Source of the DNA: JBCCEJ01 sp039030335 | GTDB lineage: Bacteria > Pseudomonadota > Gammaproteobacteria > HK1 | Assembly: GCA_039030335.1 (NCBI GenBank) | Contig: JBCCEJ010000023.1 | Span: forward strand, 4,380-68,379 | Length of the DNA stretch: 64,000 nt | Direction of reading: 5' to 3' | Part shown: positions 24,705-34,135 of the stretch, piece by piece | Position numbering within the stretch: position 1 is the stretch's first letter | Layout of the letters: each line of letters starts with the position of its first letter | The notes under the pieces: generated by a model | What the model was told of the DNA's origin: nothing | The model's input: the letters and a program-made list of their open reading frames with translations, nothing else | The model's database searches: none | Position numbers and translations under genes: made by a program

Positions 24705-26066
24705 ATGCATCTGCACGTACTTGGCATCTGCGGCACATTCATGGCCGGTATCGCCCGCCTTGCGGTCGAACTGGGACATCGGGTCACCGGCATGGACAAG
24801 ATGGCCTACCCGCCGATGAGCGAGCAGTTGGCCGCTCTCGGCATCGACGTTCAAGCCGCGTGGGACCAGCCCCTCGGGTGCGAACCCGATCTGGTAATCG
24901 TCGGTAATGCGGCAACCCGCGGCGTACCCGCCGTGGAGCAGATGTTGAACGAAGGCCGCGCCTACGTCTCCGGGCCCGGATGGCTGCGCGAACACGTGCT
25001 TCGACATCGAGACGTCATCGCGGTAGCCGGCACCCACGGAAAGACCACGACGAGTTCGATGCTGACCTGGCTCCTGCACGACGCGGGGCTCGAACCCGGT
25101 TTCCTGATCGGAGGCGTTCCCGGTAATTTCGAGGTTTCCGCCGCGCTCGGTCGAGGCCCGTTCGTGCTCGAGGCCGACGAGTACGATACGGCGTTCTTCG
25201 ACAAACGGGCCAAGCTGCTGCACTACCCGGCCACTACGTTCGTCCTGAACAACATCGAATTCGACCACGCGGATATCTATCCCGATATCGCGGCCATACG
25301 GCGTCAATTCCATCACGCAATACGAACCTTGCCGAGCCGCGCAACGATCCTGCGTGCGGTGCCCGATGCCGAGATCGATGCCACGCTCGACGCGGGGTGT
25401 TGGTCGCAGGTCGTAACGTTCGGAGCGCGTGAAGACGGCGCTGAGTGGGCGCTCGGTGCGGCCACCGCAGACCAGCGCCAGTTCGAGATTTTGCGCGGCG
25501 GCAGCGTTGTCGCTACGGTCGATTGGGACGTGCCTGGGGCGCACAACCGGCGAAATGCGCTGGCCGCGATAGCGGCCGCCGCCTGCTCCGGAGTGAACCC
25601 GCAGGACGCCGCGCGCAGCCTGGCCGGATTCCACCTTCCGGCACGACGGCTGGAGTGGCGCGGCGATACGGCCGGCCGGCGGCTGTACCTGGATTTCGCG
25701 CACCACCCGAGCGCCGTGAAAGAGACGCTCGCGGCACTGACGGCGCCGGGCAAACGTGTCCTCGCCGTACTGGAGCTGCGATCCAATACCATGCGAGGCG
25801 GAGCGCACGGCAGCGCGGTGGCAGAAGCGCTCGCAGCAGCCGGCCCGGCATGGCTGCTCGGCAACCCCGACAACGCCTCCGACTACGCGGAACATGGCAT
25901 CCTGATAGCGGACGACAGCGAGAATCTGGCGCAGGAACTCGTGCAGCGCAGCTGTCCCAATGACATCATCGTCTTGATGAGCAACGGCGATCTGACCGGA
26001 CTCGCAGATCGAATACAGGCATTGCTTCGCCAGGAACCAGAACCAGCGGGCCACAGTCACTCATGA
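24705..26066 (+). CDS. mpl: UDP-N-acetylmuramate:L-alanyl-gamma-D-glutamyl-meso-diaminopimelate ligase
   Basis: 453 residues, the usual Mpl length. MHLHVLGICGTFMAG opens the MurC-like N-terminal domain. The ATP loop is AGTHGKTTTSSML, followed by EADEYDTAFFDKR and VLNNIEFDHADIY, and YLDFAHHPSAVKETL in the C-terminal ligase domain. Mpl attaches recycled murein tripeptide to UDP-MurNAc in the cytoplasm. The gene overlaps the next by four bases (ATGA), indicating translational coupling. Confidence 0.97.
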   Translation: MHLHVLGICGTFMAGIARLAVELGHRVTGMDKMAYPPMSEQLAALGIDVQAAWDQPLGCEPDLVIVGNAATRGVPAVEQMLNEGRAYVSGPGWLREHVLRHRDVIAVAGTHGKTTTSSMLTWLLHDAGLEPGFLIGGVPGNFEVSAALGRGPFVLEADEYDTAFFDKRAKLLHYPATTFVLNNIEFDHADIYPDIAAIRRQFHHAIRTLPSRATILRAVPDAEIDATLDAGCWSQVVTFGAREDGAEWALGAATADQRQFEILRGGSVVATVDWDVPGAHNRRNALAAIAAAACSGVNPQDAARSLAGFHLPARRLEWRGDTAGRRLYLDFAHHPSAVKETLAALTAPGKRVLAVLELRSNTMRGGAHGSAVAEALAAAGPAWLLGNPDNASDYAEHGILIADDSENLAQELVQRSCPNDIIVLMSNGDLTGLADRIQALLRQEPEPAGHSHS

Positions 26067-26662
26067 GCGAACCACTACCAATTTTTGCGCTGGGCACAGT
26101 CCTGTTCCCGCACGGCGCGCTGGCGCTCAAGGTATTCGAGCCACGCTACGTCGACATGGTGAGCCGTTGTATGCGTACCGGCTCACCGTTTGGTGTGGCC
26201 TGTATCAGACACGGCAGTGAGGTCGGCGATGCGGCGAATGTTCACAACGTCGGGACACTCGCGCACATCACTGACTTCGATCAGCTCGATAACGGGCTGC
26301 TCGGGATAACCGCAACCGGCGGCGAACGGTTCCGGATCGTCGCGACTGAGGTGTTGCCTGACCAGCTTCTCGTCGCCACCAGCACAGAGCCGCTTGCCGT
26401 CGACCCGCCGTTAGCGCTGCCGGGTTCGCTCTCCCACCTGGCCACTGTCGCGCTCGAAATTCGCAAGGTGGCAAGTGAGAACGGCTATGGCGACCGAGTA
26501 CCGGCCGACACGCGCGACGACGCCGGATGGATAGCCAACCGTATCGCCGAAGTATTACCCGTATCGCTTTCTACAAAACAGCGGCTGCTGGAAATCCTGG
26601 ACCCGTTGGAGAGGCTCGATGCGGTCAACGAGGTCGTCATGAAACTCGCTGATCGCGACTGA
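26063..26662 (+). CDS. LON N-terminal (substrate-binding) domain protein
   Basis: 199 residues starting PLPIFALGTVLFPHGALALKVFEPRY (positions 4-29), the LON substrate-binding domain. It has G(S)PFGVACI and LLGITATGGERFRI downstream. There is no AAA or protease domain, so this is the stand-alone type common in proteobacteria, thought to bind peptide substrates. It overlaps mpl and is probably co-expressed. Confidence 0.88.
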   Translation: MSEPLPIFALGTVLFPHGALALKVFEPRYVDMVSRCMRTGSPFGVACIRHGSEVGDAANVHNVGTLAHITDFDQLDNGLLGITATGGERFRIVATEVLPDQLLVATSTEPLAVDPPLALPGSLSHLATVALEIRKVASENGYGDRVPADTRDDAGWIANRIAEVLPVSLSTKQRLLEILDPLERLDAVNEVVMKLADRD

Positions 26663-26715
26663 ACACGGCTTCGACACCCCTGCGAGCACCGCGTTGCGGT
26701 CCGCGCCGGCGAACG

Positions 26716-27579
26716 TCATCCCTCAGCCAGATGCCGGCGCTCCAGCGCCGCCAGCGCCCACACCACCTCTTTTTCGTCGATACCACCGTCTAGCGCGTCC
26801 GGCCACGCCGCCGGCCGGCAAACCACGGGGCGTAACAAAACCTCGCGAGACGACAGTGCCAGTACCGCCGTCTCAGCGTCGGTCGCAGACCGGAACAGGC
26901 TCCGCGCGCCTGCCACTTCGGTAGCGCTGTCCAGCACCGCCCCGGCGACCTCGAAGACCACGCCAAATCCGTCCGCCTGCGCGCTGGTCTGCCCGGGCGT
27001 CAGGGCGCCCAGCTCGCGCCAATCGATATCGGTGGCTGCATTGGCAAGACACGCCACGGAGCCGCCAAAACCACTATCCTGAGCCAGCGCCAGAAAACTG
27101 GCCGTGCCACCGGCACCGTCCCCCGGCTGGCCATCCCAGACCGCCATGATGTCACTGTCCACGCCGCTCTCGGCCAGCTTGGCGAGGCGTCCGAGAATGA
27201 CCCGGTTGGCCAGCTCGAACGATACCGCCTCGGCGCAAGTACTGGCGCCAGACAGCAGATGCACCGTAGATGCGTATTCGAGCGCCGCATCAAACCGGTT
27301 CGACCAGTCGGGTACGGTGGGTTGCTCGACGCTCAGGGCGCGGAAAACCTCCTTGGTGAAGGGCAGCACGATTTCTGCTGTGATGCCGAGCGCCATCGCC
27401 GCCTCGAGGATCAGCAGGTCTACGCCCCTCGCTGCACTGCCGATCACGACGTCGGGTGCCAGCCGTTTCAGACCGGACCGGACCACACTGCGCAGGTCGC
27501 CAACGCGCGCCTCAGGCAGCCGCGCACGTGATCGATCTGGCGAATCGGTCAGGTGTCCGCTATACGCCAGCGCCTTCAC
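26716..27579 (-). CDS. SLOG-type Rossmann-fold protein, unknown role
   Basis: 287 residues. The first two thirds look like the SLOG/DprA-like Rossmann domain often attached to bacterial nucleotide cyclases: YSGHLTDSPDR at the start, PDVVIGSAARGVDLLILEAA, AEIVLPFTKEVFRALSV, FELANRVILGR and IMAVWDGQPGDGAGGTASF. SLOG domains are predicted to bind nucleotide-derived ligands. Here the domain stands alone, with about 100 extra C-terminal residues that I do not recognise. Its first bases overlap the SDR gene (ATGA), so both are likely translated from one message. Function is not known. Confidence 0.65.
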   Translation of the reverse strand: MKALAYSGHLTDSPDRSRARLPEARVGDLRSVVRSGLKRLAPDVVIGSAARGVDLLILEAAMALGITAEIVLPFTKEVFRALSVEQPTVPDWSNRFDAALEYASTVHLLSGASTCAEAVSFELANRVILGRLAKLAESGVDSDIMAVWDGQPGDGAGGTASFLALAQDSGFGGSVACLANAATDIDWRELGALTPGQTSAQADGFGVVFEVAGAVLDSATEVAGARSLFRSATDAETAVLALSSREVLLRPVVCRPAAWPDALDGGIDEKEVVWALAALERRHLAEG

Positions 27580-28460
27580 ACAGGTGTCGCTCCGGGCGTT
27601 GGTGAACCGTCATCTTCCGGGCGGCTTGGCCTCGTCTGTAGGACCATGCTGTACCCTTCCCGGTAGGTCGGATACCGGTAGGTGAATCCGGACTGGCGCG
27701 CGCGTGCGTTCGAGCACCGCTTGCTGCCGGGGCCGCTGACCTCGGTAGACTTGAGCGCCGGTGGCGGTTCCAAGCCCTGGGCCGCGGCCAACCACGCCAT
27801 CACTTCATGCTGCGGCGCCGGCTCGCAGTCGACGCCGATATAGCAGGCCTCGGGCTGTTCGAGGCCGATCAGATGTGCGAGCAGCGCGGCCGCGTCGTCG
27901 ATGTGGATACGGTTGGTGAACTGCGGGGGGTCGTACACGCACGGCCGCCTTTCCCGGGCCCAGCGAATGTTGCGCTCCCGGCCCGGCCCGTAGAGCCCCG
28001 CGAGCCGTACGATAACGGCACCTGGATGACTGCGCGCCACTGATTCAGCTTTCAGGAGAACGCGTCCGTTGTAACGTTCTGGTGCGGTTACGGAGTCCTC
28101 GTCCACCCACTGGCCGTCGCGCTGTCCGTAGACCGAAGTGCTCGAGACGAACACGAGCCGTTTCGCGTCCGCGACGGCTGGGAAGGTCAGCGCCCGCTGG
28201 AGACAGTCGACGTACACCGCCCGGTAGCGCGCCTCGTCTGCGCGGCCCGCGCTCAACATGAATACCACCGTATCTGCGCGGTCGAGTCCGACCGGCCGAC
28301 CCGCCTTGGACATCAGGTCGAAGGCGACACCGGAGACGCCCTCTGGCAATGCCTCGGGACGGCGGCGGAGCGCTTGTACAGCACTCCCGGCGGCCAACAG
28401 CCGCAACGCCGTCCGTCCGCCGAGGTCTCCACATCCCAGAAACAAAACTGAATCAGGCAT
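27576..28460 (-). CDS. NAD(P)-binding SDR/epimerase-family protein (YeeZ-like)
   Basis: 294 residues with an N-terminal dinucleotide fold (VLFLGCGDLGGRTALRLL), VFVSSTSVYGQRDGQWVDE, RLAGLYGPGRE and TNRIHIDDAAALLAHL. These features are typical of YeeZ-like extended SDRs. The usual YxxxK is not obvious; RYNGRVLLKAE fills its place, with a lysine but a shifted tyrosine. Reaction unknown. I start at MPDSVLFLG; the frame upstream is open but not conserved. The next gene overlaps its 3' end. Confidence 0.83.
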   Translation of the reverse strand: MPDSVLFLGCGDLGGRTALRLLAAGSAVQALRRRPEALPEGVSGVAFDLMSKAGRPVGLDRADTVVFMLSAGRADEARYRAVYVDCLQRALTFPAVADAKRLVFVSSTSVYGQRDGQWVDEDSVTAPERYNGRVLLKAESVARSHPGAVIVRLAGLYGPGRERNIRWARERRPCVYDPPQFTNRIHIDDAAALLAHLIGLEQPEACYIGVDCEPAPQHEVMAWLAAAQGLEPPPALKSTEVSGPGSKRCSNARARQSGFTYRYPTYREGYSMVLQTRPSRPEDDGSPTPGATPV

Positions 28461-28551
28461 GACAGGCGTGTCTATGTGGCCACCGAGCGGCAGGTTGAGG
28501 CCAACCGCCCGCGCGCCGCCGCTATCGTCTCGGGCATCCGCAATTCTCTCA

Positions 28552-29658
28552 TCAGGGGCTTGCGCCATGGTCGCGCGCGGCCTTGCTCAACGCTTGCAAA
28601 CGTTCAGCACGGCGCACGGGGTCCAGCGCGCCGAGCGCGGCAGCGGCCGCGTAGAACGCGTTCAGGTCGCCGTCCTGCTCCCGCGCGAGCTGCTCAAACG
28701 CCGGAACCAGATCCAGATACGTCGCCACAGCCACCAGCCGGGCGTTGTTCAAGTCCGTGGAGAAGAACCCGCGATAGACCGGTCCACCGTCCCAGGACGC
28801 CTCGAGTTCATCGTACGCCGCGCGCAGGGCTGCGAAGATGCGGCGCTTCTCTTTGCGCATCCTCTCCGGACGCTCTCCAGACTCATAGAGTGACGCGAGC
28901 TGCGCGCGGTGCCGACGCAGCAGCGCCGCAAACTCGAGCTGCCGATGCTGTGCCTGGGCGAGCCGTTCCACTGCACCTGGCTGCCCGTGCGCCTCGAGCC
29001 AACGGCGCTGCCCAATGCGTTGTACAGCCGTGGCAAACGCCTCGTTGAACTTCGAGTCGTCTTCGATATACAGCTGTTGATGCGCCAGCTCGTGAAACAT
29101 GACGCCCGCGAGATAGGGAGACGGCGGCGCCAACATTGAATTCAGCACCGGATCGTCGAACCAGCCAAGCGTCGAATACGCCCGCACACCACCCACCGAC
29201 ACGTCGTAACCCGAGTTTCGCAACTCCTCGGCCAGAGCGCGCGCATCAGTCTCGGCGTAATACCCACGGTACGCGAGACACCCGGCGATCGGAAAACACC
29301 ACACCTTCGGCCGAAGGCTGAACTCAGGGGCGGCGACCACATTCCAGACCACGAAGGGCCTTTTGAGGTCGGCGTAATTACGATACGAGGGATTATCGGG
29401 CAAACCGAGTTCGCCGACGGAGAAGTCGCGAAGTGCCAACGCCTCGCGCAGCTGTTCTCGAGTGCGCGGGTCAAGCTCGCCACGTTGAGGGAAGGCTAAC
29501 ATTTCCTCGATCGGACGCGCTGCCTGCATCAGTTCGAAATGCCCCGAAACCGCTTGAGCGTAATATTCCAAAGTCGCACAGCCCACCAGCGCCTGCGCAC
29601 ACAGCAGCAGCAGCACAACCTGCGTAGCGGACCTGTGACGCGACGTTCTGGCGGTCAC
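28552..29658 (-). CDS. Predicted lipoprotein zinc aminopeptidase (COG4324-like)
   Basis: 368 residues from a GTG that overlaps the tesA stop codon. The N-terminal signal ends in a lipobox, LVGC (about residues 24-27), predicting a lipid-anchored periplasmic protein. PIEEMLAFPQRGELDPRTRE and FPIAGCLAYRGYY match the family of putative aminopeptidases. A zinc site is visible: MFHELAHQQLYIEDDSKFNEAFAT, spanning residues near 190-213, with HExxH-like HELAH and a downstream glutamate. Substrate is unknown. Confidence 0.87.
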   Translation of the reverse strand: MTARTSRHRSATQVVLLLLCAQALVGCATLEYYAQAVSGHFELMQAARPIEEMLAFPQRGELDPRTREQLREALALRDFSVGELGLPDNPSYRNYADLKRPFVVWNVVAAPEFSLRPKVWCFPIAGCLAYRGYYAETDARALAEELRNSGYDVSVGGVRAYSTLGWFDDPVLNSMLAPPSPYLAGVMFHELAHQQLYIEDDSKFNEAFATAVQRIGQRRWLEAHGQPGAVERLAQAQHRQLEFAALLRRHRAQLASLYESGERPERMRKEKRRIFAALRAAYDELEASWDGGPVYRGFFSTDLNNARLVAVATYLDLVPAFEQLAREQDGDLNAFYAAAAALGALDPVRRAERLQALSKAARDHGASP

Positions 29659-30335
29659 AGCATGGGCTTGAGATGCGGCCAGACATTCTCGAGGATGAGT
29701 GGTTGCGCGGCTGCCGTCGGATGTATGCCGTCGCGCTGCATCAGCGCCGGGTCGGTTGCAACGCCTTCGAGCAGAAACGGCACGAGCGCAACGTCGTATT
29801 CAGTTGCGAGCGCCGGATACATGGCTTTGAAATCACGCGTATAGCGGGGCCCGAGGTTAGGCGGTATCTGCATCCCGACCAGCAAGACCTTGGCACCCGC
29901 GGCCTTGAACGCCGCAATCATTTCGGCGAGATGACGACGCGTGTTCGCGAGTTGGATACCACGCAAGCCGTCGTTGCCGCCCAGCTCGACCACGGCGACC
30001 GCAACCTCGAAGCGCTTCAGCAAAATGCCGATGCGCGCGCTGCCGCCCCGAGACGTGTCACCACTGATGCTCGCATTGACGACCTGGTAGGCATGACCGG
30101 CAGCGCGTACGCGCCGGTCGAGCAGGTGTACCCATCCCTGTTCTGCTCTCAATCCGTAGGCGGCACTGAGACTGTCACCAACCACGACGATAGCCCGTTC
30201 GCCGGCTGGCGCCGCGGCCGCTAACAGGTACGCCAACAGCGCCCACGCCAAAGCGATGAGGTCAGTGCTTTTGCGGGCACACGCCGACCTGCGCGCCGGT
30301 CGCACCGCATTCCAGACTTCCGCCGCCTTCGACAT
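29655..30335 (-). CDS. tesA: SGNH-family arylesterase/thioesterase I
   Basis: 226 residues with a signal-like hydrophobic stretch (LIALAWALLAYLLAAAAPA). The SGNH blocks follow: GDSLSAAYG with nucleophile S55, SGDTSRGG, GGNDGLRG and DGIHPTAAAQ with the catalytic Asp/His. TesA hydrolyses acyl-CoA thioesters, esters and lysophospholipids in the periplasm. It is divergent from ybbAP, the standard tesA-ybbA-ybbP synteny. The 20 residues before the hydrophobic core are unusually long and basic, so the start is uncertain. Confidence 0.93.
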   Translation of the reverse strand: MSKAAEVWNAVRPARRSACARKSTDLIALAWALLAYLLAAAAPAGERAIVVVGDSLSAAYGLRAEQGWVHLLDRRVRAAGHAYQVVNASISGDTSRGGSARIGILLKRFEVAVAVVELGGNDGLRGIQLANTRRHLAEMIAAFKAAGAKVLLVGMQIPPNLGPRYTRDFKAMYPALATEYDVALVPFLLEGVATDPALMQRDGIHPTAAAQPLILENVWPHLKPML

Positions 30336-30641
30336 CGATGACCTGCTCCTCGTTTATGCCGGTGTGCCCGGATTACCGATGCGCCCGGGATCGCGGCGTC
30401 GTCGTTTCCGTCCCCACCGCAGCGTATCGACAGAGGGGGCATTATGACCCATCGCCAACGGCCGACGGACCGTCAGCCCGCCTGCTCGTCGTTCCGGCCA
30501 TCGGGCGCAGTCCCGGCAGACGGCGTCAGCGCCCGAGGGCGCTGGCAATGTAAACAAAAGTAAAGTTTGCAGGTCCAAACTTGAATTTTCGGACAGTTCG
30601 CCGAACCTTCGCGATATCAGGACAACCCAGCCGGATCATTT
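30336..30641. other. Gene-free divergent promoter region, tesA/ybbA
   Basis: 306 bases that must contain both divergent promoters. The tesA-proximal half is GC-rich without features. The ybbA-proximal half contains an AT-rich patch (TAAACAAAAGTAAAG) followed by a perfect inverted repeat annotated separately. No gene or RNA was recognised. Confidence 0.5.
30563..30582. promoter_or_regulatory. Perfect inverted repeat, candidate operator
   Basis: AAGTTTG-CAGGTC-CAAACTT: two perfect 7-base arms with a 6-base spacer, in the most AT-rich part of the tesA/ybbA gap, about 60 bases before the ybbA start. Size and symmetry suit a dimeric regulator such as a TetR-family protein. No specific regulator can be named from the sequence. 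Confidence 0.4.
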
Positions 30642-31394
30642 ATGGAACAAATCTTTGCCGATCCGCCGCGGCAGAAAGCCGGGGAAGCCTCCAGCGGAAC
30701 CGTTCTCATGCCGCCGACCGGCGATGTGATCGTCTCTGCTCATCATCTCGTCAAGCAGGTGGTCAGCCCAGGCGGCGACCTGACCATCCTTGATGATGTC
30801 AGCGTGACCATCGGTGCTGGCGAAAGTGTGGCCATCGTCGGTGCATCGGGTTCCGGTAAGTCAACGCTGCTGGGACTACTGGCGGGGCTTGACGCGCCGA
30901 CTTCAGGGCACGTTGAACTCGCCGGCGTCAACCTGGGCGAGTTGGACGAGGACGGCCGCGCGGCGCTGCGAGCCCGCAGCGTCGGGTTCGTATTCCAGGC
31001 CTTCCAGCTGCTGCCGAGTCTAAACGCGCTCGAAAACGCCATGCTGCCGCTGGAGCTGGCCGGGCATCCGCAGGCGCGCGAGCGCGCCGAACACGTACTC
31101 GACCGCGTCGGCCTCGGGGAGCGCCTCGACCACTATCCCCGGCAGCTGTCCGGCGGCGAACAACAGCGCGTCGCGATCGCGCGGGCCTTCGCGGCCGAGC
31201 CACAGGTTCTGTTCGCCGACGAGCCGACTGGCAACCTCGACCACGCGACCGGCGCGCACGTCTCGAACCTGCTCTTCGAACTGAATCAGGAGCGCTCGAC
31301 TACGCTGGTGCTGGTAACTCACGACCTCAGCCTCGCGAACCACTGCGGACGGCGTCTGGAAATTGCCGGGGGCCGACTGGTGCGCGACCCATGA
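30642..31394 (+). CDS. ybbA: ABC transporter ATP-binding protein (LolD/MacB-type)
   Basis: 250 residues with Walker A IVGASGSGKSTLLG, Q-loop FVFQAFQLLPSLNALEN, signature QLSGGEQQRVAIARAF, Walker B VLFADEPTGNLD and switch histidine VTHD. It has the type VII (MacB/LolD/FtsE-like) features. It partners the long FtsX-domain permease encoded next, with a four-base overlap. The pair with divergent tesA is the conserved ybbAP locus. The exported substrate is not established. Confidence 0.94.
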   Translation: MEQIFADPPRQKAGEASSGTVLMPPTGDVIVSAHHLVKQVVSPGGDLTILDDVSVTIGAGESVAIVGASGSGKSTLLGLLAGLDAPTSGHVELAGVNLGELDEDGRAALRARSVGFVFQAFQLLPSLNALENAMLPLELAGHPQARERAEHVLDRVGLGERLDHYPRQLSGGEQQRVAIARAFAAEPQVLFADEPTGNLDHATGAHVSNLLFELNQERSTTLVLVTHDLSLANHCGRRLEIAGGRLVRDP

Positions 31395-33943
31395 GCGAAG
31401 TTCTGGGCCACGCCGCCCTGCCGCGACCAGTGCCCGTCTCGGACGGTCGGAGTCGAGCCCTTGCAGATGTCCGCCTCGGACTGCGAATACTCGGTCGCGA
31501 ATGGCGTGGCGGCGAACTGCGCATCCTCATTCTGGCGCTGCTGGTAGCAGTCGCCGGCATCACGTCGGTGGCGTTTTTCGTCGACCGCGTCGAGCGTGCC
31601 ATGAGTTCGCGTGCCAGCGAGCTGCTGGCCGCCGACCTGCTGGTCAACTCGCGAGACCCGATCGCGCCATCATTCGCGGCAAAAGCTGACGCCCACGCTC
31701 TGGAGTTGGCGAGGACATTGACGTTCCGCAGCGTCGTGCTTTCCGGCGAGCGCATGCGACTCACCGAGGTCAAGGCGGTCACCGACTCTTATCCGCTGCG
31801 CGGTACGCTGCGTATTGCGGATACCGCGTTTGGCCAGAGCCGGAACACCGGTGAGTCCGTGGAGCCCGGCACGGTCTGGCTGGAAGGCCGACTGCTGGCC
31901 GCGCTGGGCCTCGGCGTGGGCGACAGCATCGAACTCGGTCAGAGCCAGCTCCGCATTGCACGCGTTTTGACCTACGAGCCCGACCGCGGCGGCGACCTGT
32001 TCAGCATCGCGCCGCGCGTACTGATGCACATCGACGACGTATCGGACACGGGACTGGTTCAGGCCGGTTCCCGCGTCCGTCATCGTTTACTGGTAGCCGG
32101 CACCCGTGACGACGTCGCCCGCTACCGGACCGCCATCGCCACAGATGTCCCGGTCAACGCGCGTATCGAGGGAGTGCAAGACGCACGCCCCGAGCTGCGC
32201 AACGCGTTGGAGCGTGCGCGCCAGTTTTTGGGCCTGGCCGCGCTGGTCGGCGTGCTGCTGGCCGGTGCGGCGATCGCAGTGAGCGCAAGACGCCATGCTG
32301 AACGGCATCTGGACGCGGCCGCTCTGCTGCGCTGTTTCGGTGCCTCCCAGGCATCGGTCCTGCGCATCTACGGCGTGCAGCTGCTGGCCGTCGCGGTCGC
32401 CGGCGGACTGATCGGGGCATTGCTCGGATTCCTGGCGCAGCTCGGGCTCGCCGGCATTCTCGGTGCGATGGTTGTCGACATTCTGCCGGCGCCCGGCCCT
32501 ACGCCGGTGGCCGTCGGCCTTGCTGTTGCAGTTGCTACGTTGGTCGGATTCGGTTTGCCGCCGATGCTGAGACTGCGCAACGTGTCACCTGCGCGCGTGC
32601 TGCGTCGCGACCTCGACGCCACGACATGGCGGGCATGGACCGTCTATCTGGCGGGTTTTATCGCACTGTTCGGCATCGCGTGGTGGCAGGCTGGCTACAT
32701 GCAGCTGGCCGCCATGGTCATGGCGGGCGCTGCAGGCACGATGGCCGTCCTCGCCGTCGGCGCATTCCTGATGCTACGCGTTCTGACGCTGCTACGGGGT
32801 CGGACCGGGCCGGCGGTACGTTTTGCGGTGGCAGGCGTACTGCGCCGTCCAGCGGCCAGCGTACTGCAGATGGTGGCGTTCGGCCTTGGTTTGATGGCGC
32901 TGCTGCTGCTCGGTCTGGTCCGCGGCGAAATGCTCGACGAATGGCGCCGCTCGCTGCCACCTGATGCGCCAAACTTCTTCTTGATCAACGTCCAGCCTGA
33001 CGAAGTGCAGGCGCTCGAAGCGTTGCTCGAGCGCGAACAACTGAAAATCCAGACTCTCAGCCCCATGGTTCGGGGTCGGCTGACCAGCATCAATGGTGAA
33101 GCGGTGGTGGCGGACAGCTATGTCGAACCGCGCGCCCAGCGCCTCGCCACCCGTGAAGCCAATCTCTCGTTCGCCGGCGAGCAGCCGGTCCACAATGCGT
33201 TGACAGCCGGACGCTGGTGGCGCGACGGCGAGGCCGGATGGTCGATCGAGGCCGGTATCGCGAACACCCTCGGAATCGAGATCGGAGACGTGTTGCGCTT
33301 CCGCATCGCCGGTCTGGATGTGGAAGGGCCGGTATTGAGCGTGCGGGCCGTCAAGTGGGATGACTTCAACGTCAACTTCTTCTATCTGGCTTCGCCGGCT
33401 CTGCTCGACGGCTACCCAGCCACGTACATCACCAGCTTTCACCTGGACCCGTCCCGCCGGGAACTGCTCGCCGAAATGGTGCGCCAGTTTCCAAGCGTCA
33501 CGGTGATAGATGTCGATGCCCTGATGCGCCAGGTGCGCGGCATCATGGACCACGCGACTCTGGGCATCGAGTACGTCTTCGGCTTTACGATCCTGGCTGG
33601 CCTGATGGTTCTGTTCGCAACCATTCACTCAACCCTGGACGAGCGTCGTCATGAAACGGCGATCCTGCGCACCCTGGGCGCGCAGCGGCGCATGCTGGTG
33701 AGCGGGCTCGTCATCGAATTTGCCCTGCTCGGCGGTTTGGCCGGCCTGCTGGCGGCAGGCACTGCGACCATCAGCGCCGCGGTGCTCGCACAGCAGGTTT
33801 TCGGTTTCGAATTCGACGGCTCGATCTGGACCTGGCTGGTAGGAGCTGGCGGCGGCGCATGGCTGATCGCTTCAGCGGGCTACCTGAGCACGCGGCGCGT
33901 TATCGACCAGCCTCCGGTGGACAGCCTGCGGCAACTCGGCTAG
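31391..33943 (+). CDS. ybbP: FtsX-domain ABC permease YbbP
   Basis: 850 residues. One N-terminal helix (ILILALLVAVAGITSVAFFV) precedes a large periplasmic region. Groups of hydrophobic helices (around 275-295, 325-350, 365-385, 415-465, 485-505) surround further periplasmic sequence. The C-terminal FtsX block has three helices (about 725-845), with ERRHETAILRTLGAQRRMLV, the conserved coupling stretch. It is the usual length for YbbP and works with YbbA as a mechanotransmission-type complex. Confidence 0.94.
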   Translation: MSEVLGHAALPRPVPVSDGRSRALADVRLGLRILGREWRGGELRILILALLVAVAGITSVAFFVDRVERAMSSRASELLAADLLVNSRDPIAPSFAAKADAHALELARTLTFRSVVLSGERMRLTEVKAVTDSYPLRGTLRIADTAFGQSRNTGESVEPGTVWLEGRLLAALGLGVGDSIELGQSQLRIARVLTYEPDRGGDLFSIAPRVLMHIDDVSDTGLVQAGSRVRHRLLVAGTRDDVARYRTAIATDVPVNARIEGVQDARPELRNALERARQFLGLAALVGVLLAGAAIAVSARRHAERHLDAAALLRCFGASQASVLRIYGVQLLAVAVAGGLIGALLGFLAQLGLAGILGAMVVDILPAPGPTPVAVGLAVAVATLVGFGLPPMLRLRNVSPARVLRRDLDATTWRAWTVYLAGFIALFGIAWWQAGYMQLAAMVMAGAAGTMAVLAVGAFLMLRVLTLLRGRTGPAVRFAVAGVLRRPAASVLQMVAFGLGLMALLLLGLVRGEMLDEWRRSLPPDAPNFFLINVQPDEVQALEALLEREQLKIQTLSPMVRGRLTSINGEAVVADSYVEPRAQRLATREANLSFAGEQPVHNALTAGRWWRDGEAGWSIEAGIANTLGIEIGDVLRFRIAGLDVEGPVLSVRAVKWDDFNVNFFYLASPALLDGYPATYITSFHLDPSRRELLAEMVRQFPSVTVIDVDALMRQVRGIMDHATLGIEYVFGFTILAGLMVLFATIHSTLDERRHETAILRTLGAQRRMLVSGLVIEFALLGGLAGLLAAGTATISAAVLAQQVFGFEFDGSIWTWLVGAGGGAWLIASAGYLSTRRVIDQPPVDSLRQLG

Positions 33944-34109
33944 GTCAGCCCGAGCCTGGGATCAGGGCAAAAACCTGACGCTCAAGAGCAGCGCGCCAGA
34001 CAATTGACCCTAAATAGTGCGTGGCAACGTTGACAACGGGGCCGCATGACGCGCCTCGTCGAACCAAAATATTATTGTTTTCAATAGTTTGACGTGTTTC
34101 ACAAAATTT

Positions 34110-34125
34110 TGGCATGAGCCTTGCT
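34110..34125 (+). promoter_or_regulatory. Sigma-54 (RpoN) -24/-12 promoter
   Basis: TGGCATGAGCCTTGCT matches the RpoN consensus TGGCAC-N5-TTGCW at every position but one, with exact spacing (GG at 34111-34112, GC at 34123-34124). It lies in an AT-rich intergenic patch, with an inverted repeat TATTG-TTTT-CAATA just upstream (34073-34086). Transcription would begin near 34136, 58 bases before a strong terminator. No gene starts in between. Confidence 0.65.
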
Positions 34126-34135
34126 AGATTACAGT

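Noticed and set aside
24258..26060. 600-residue open frame antisense to mpl
   Set aside because: It is the reverse of a clear mpl gene, has no family motifs and reflects high-GC codon bias.
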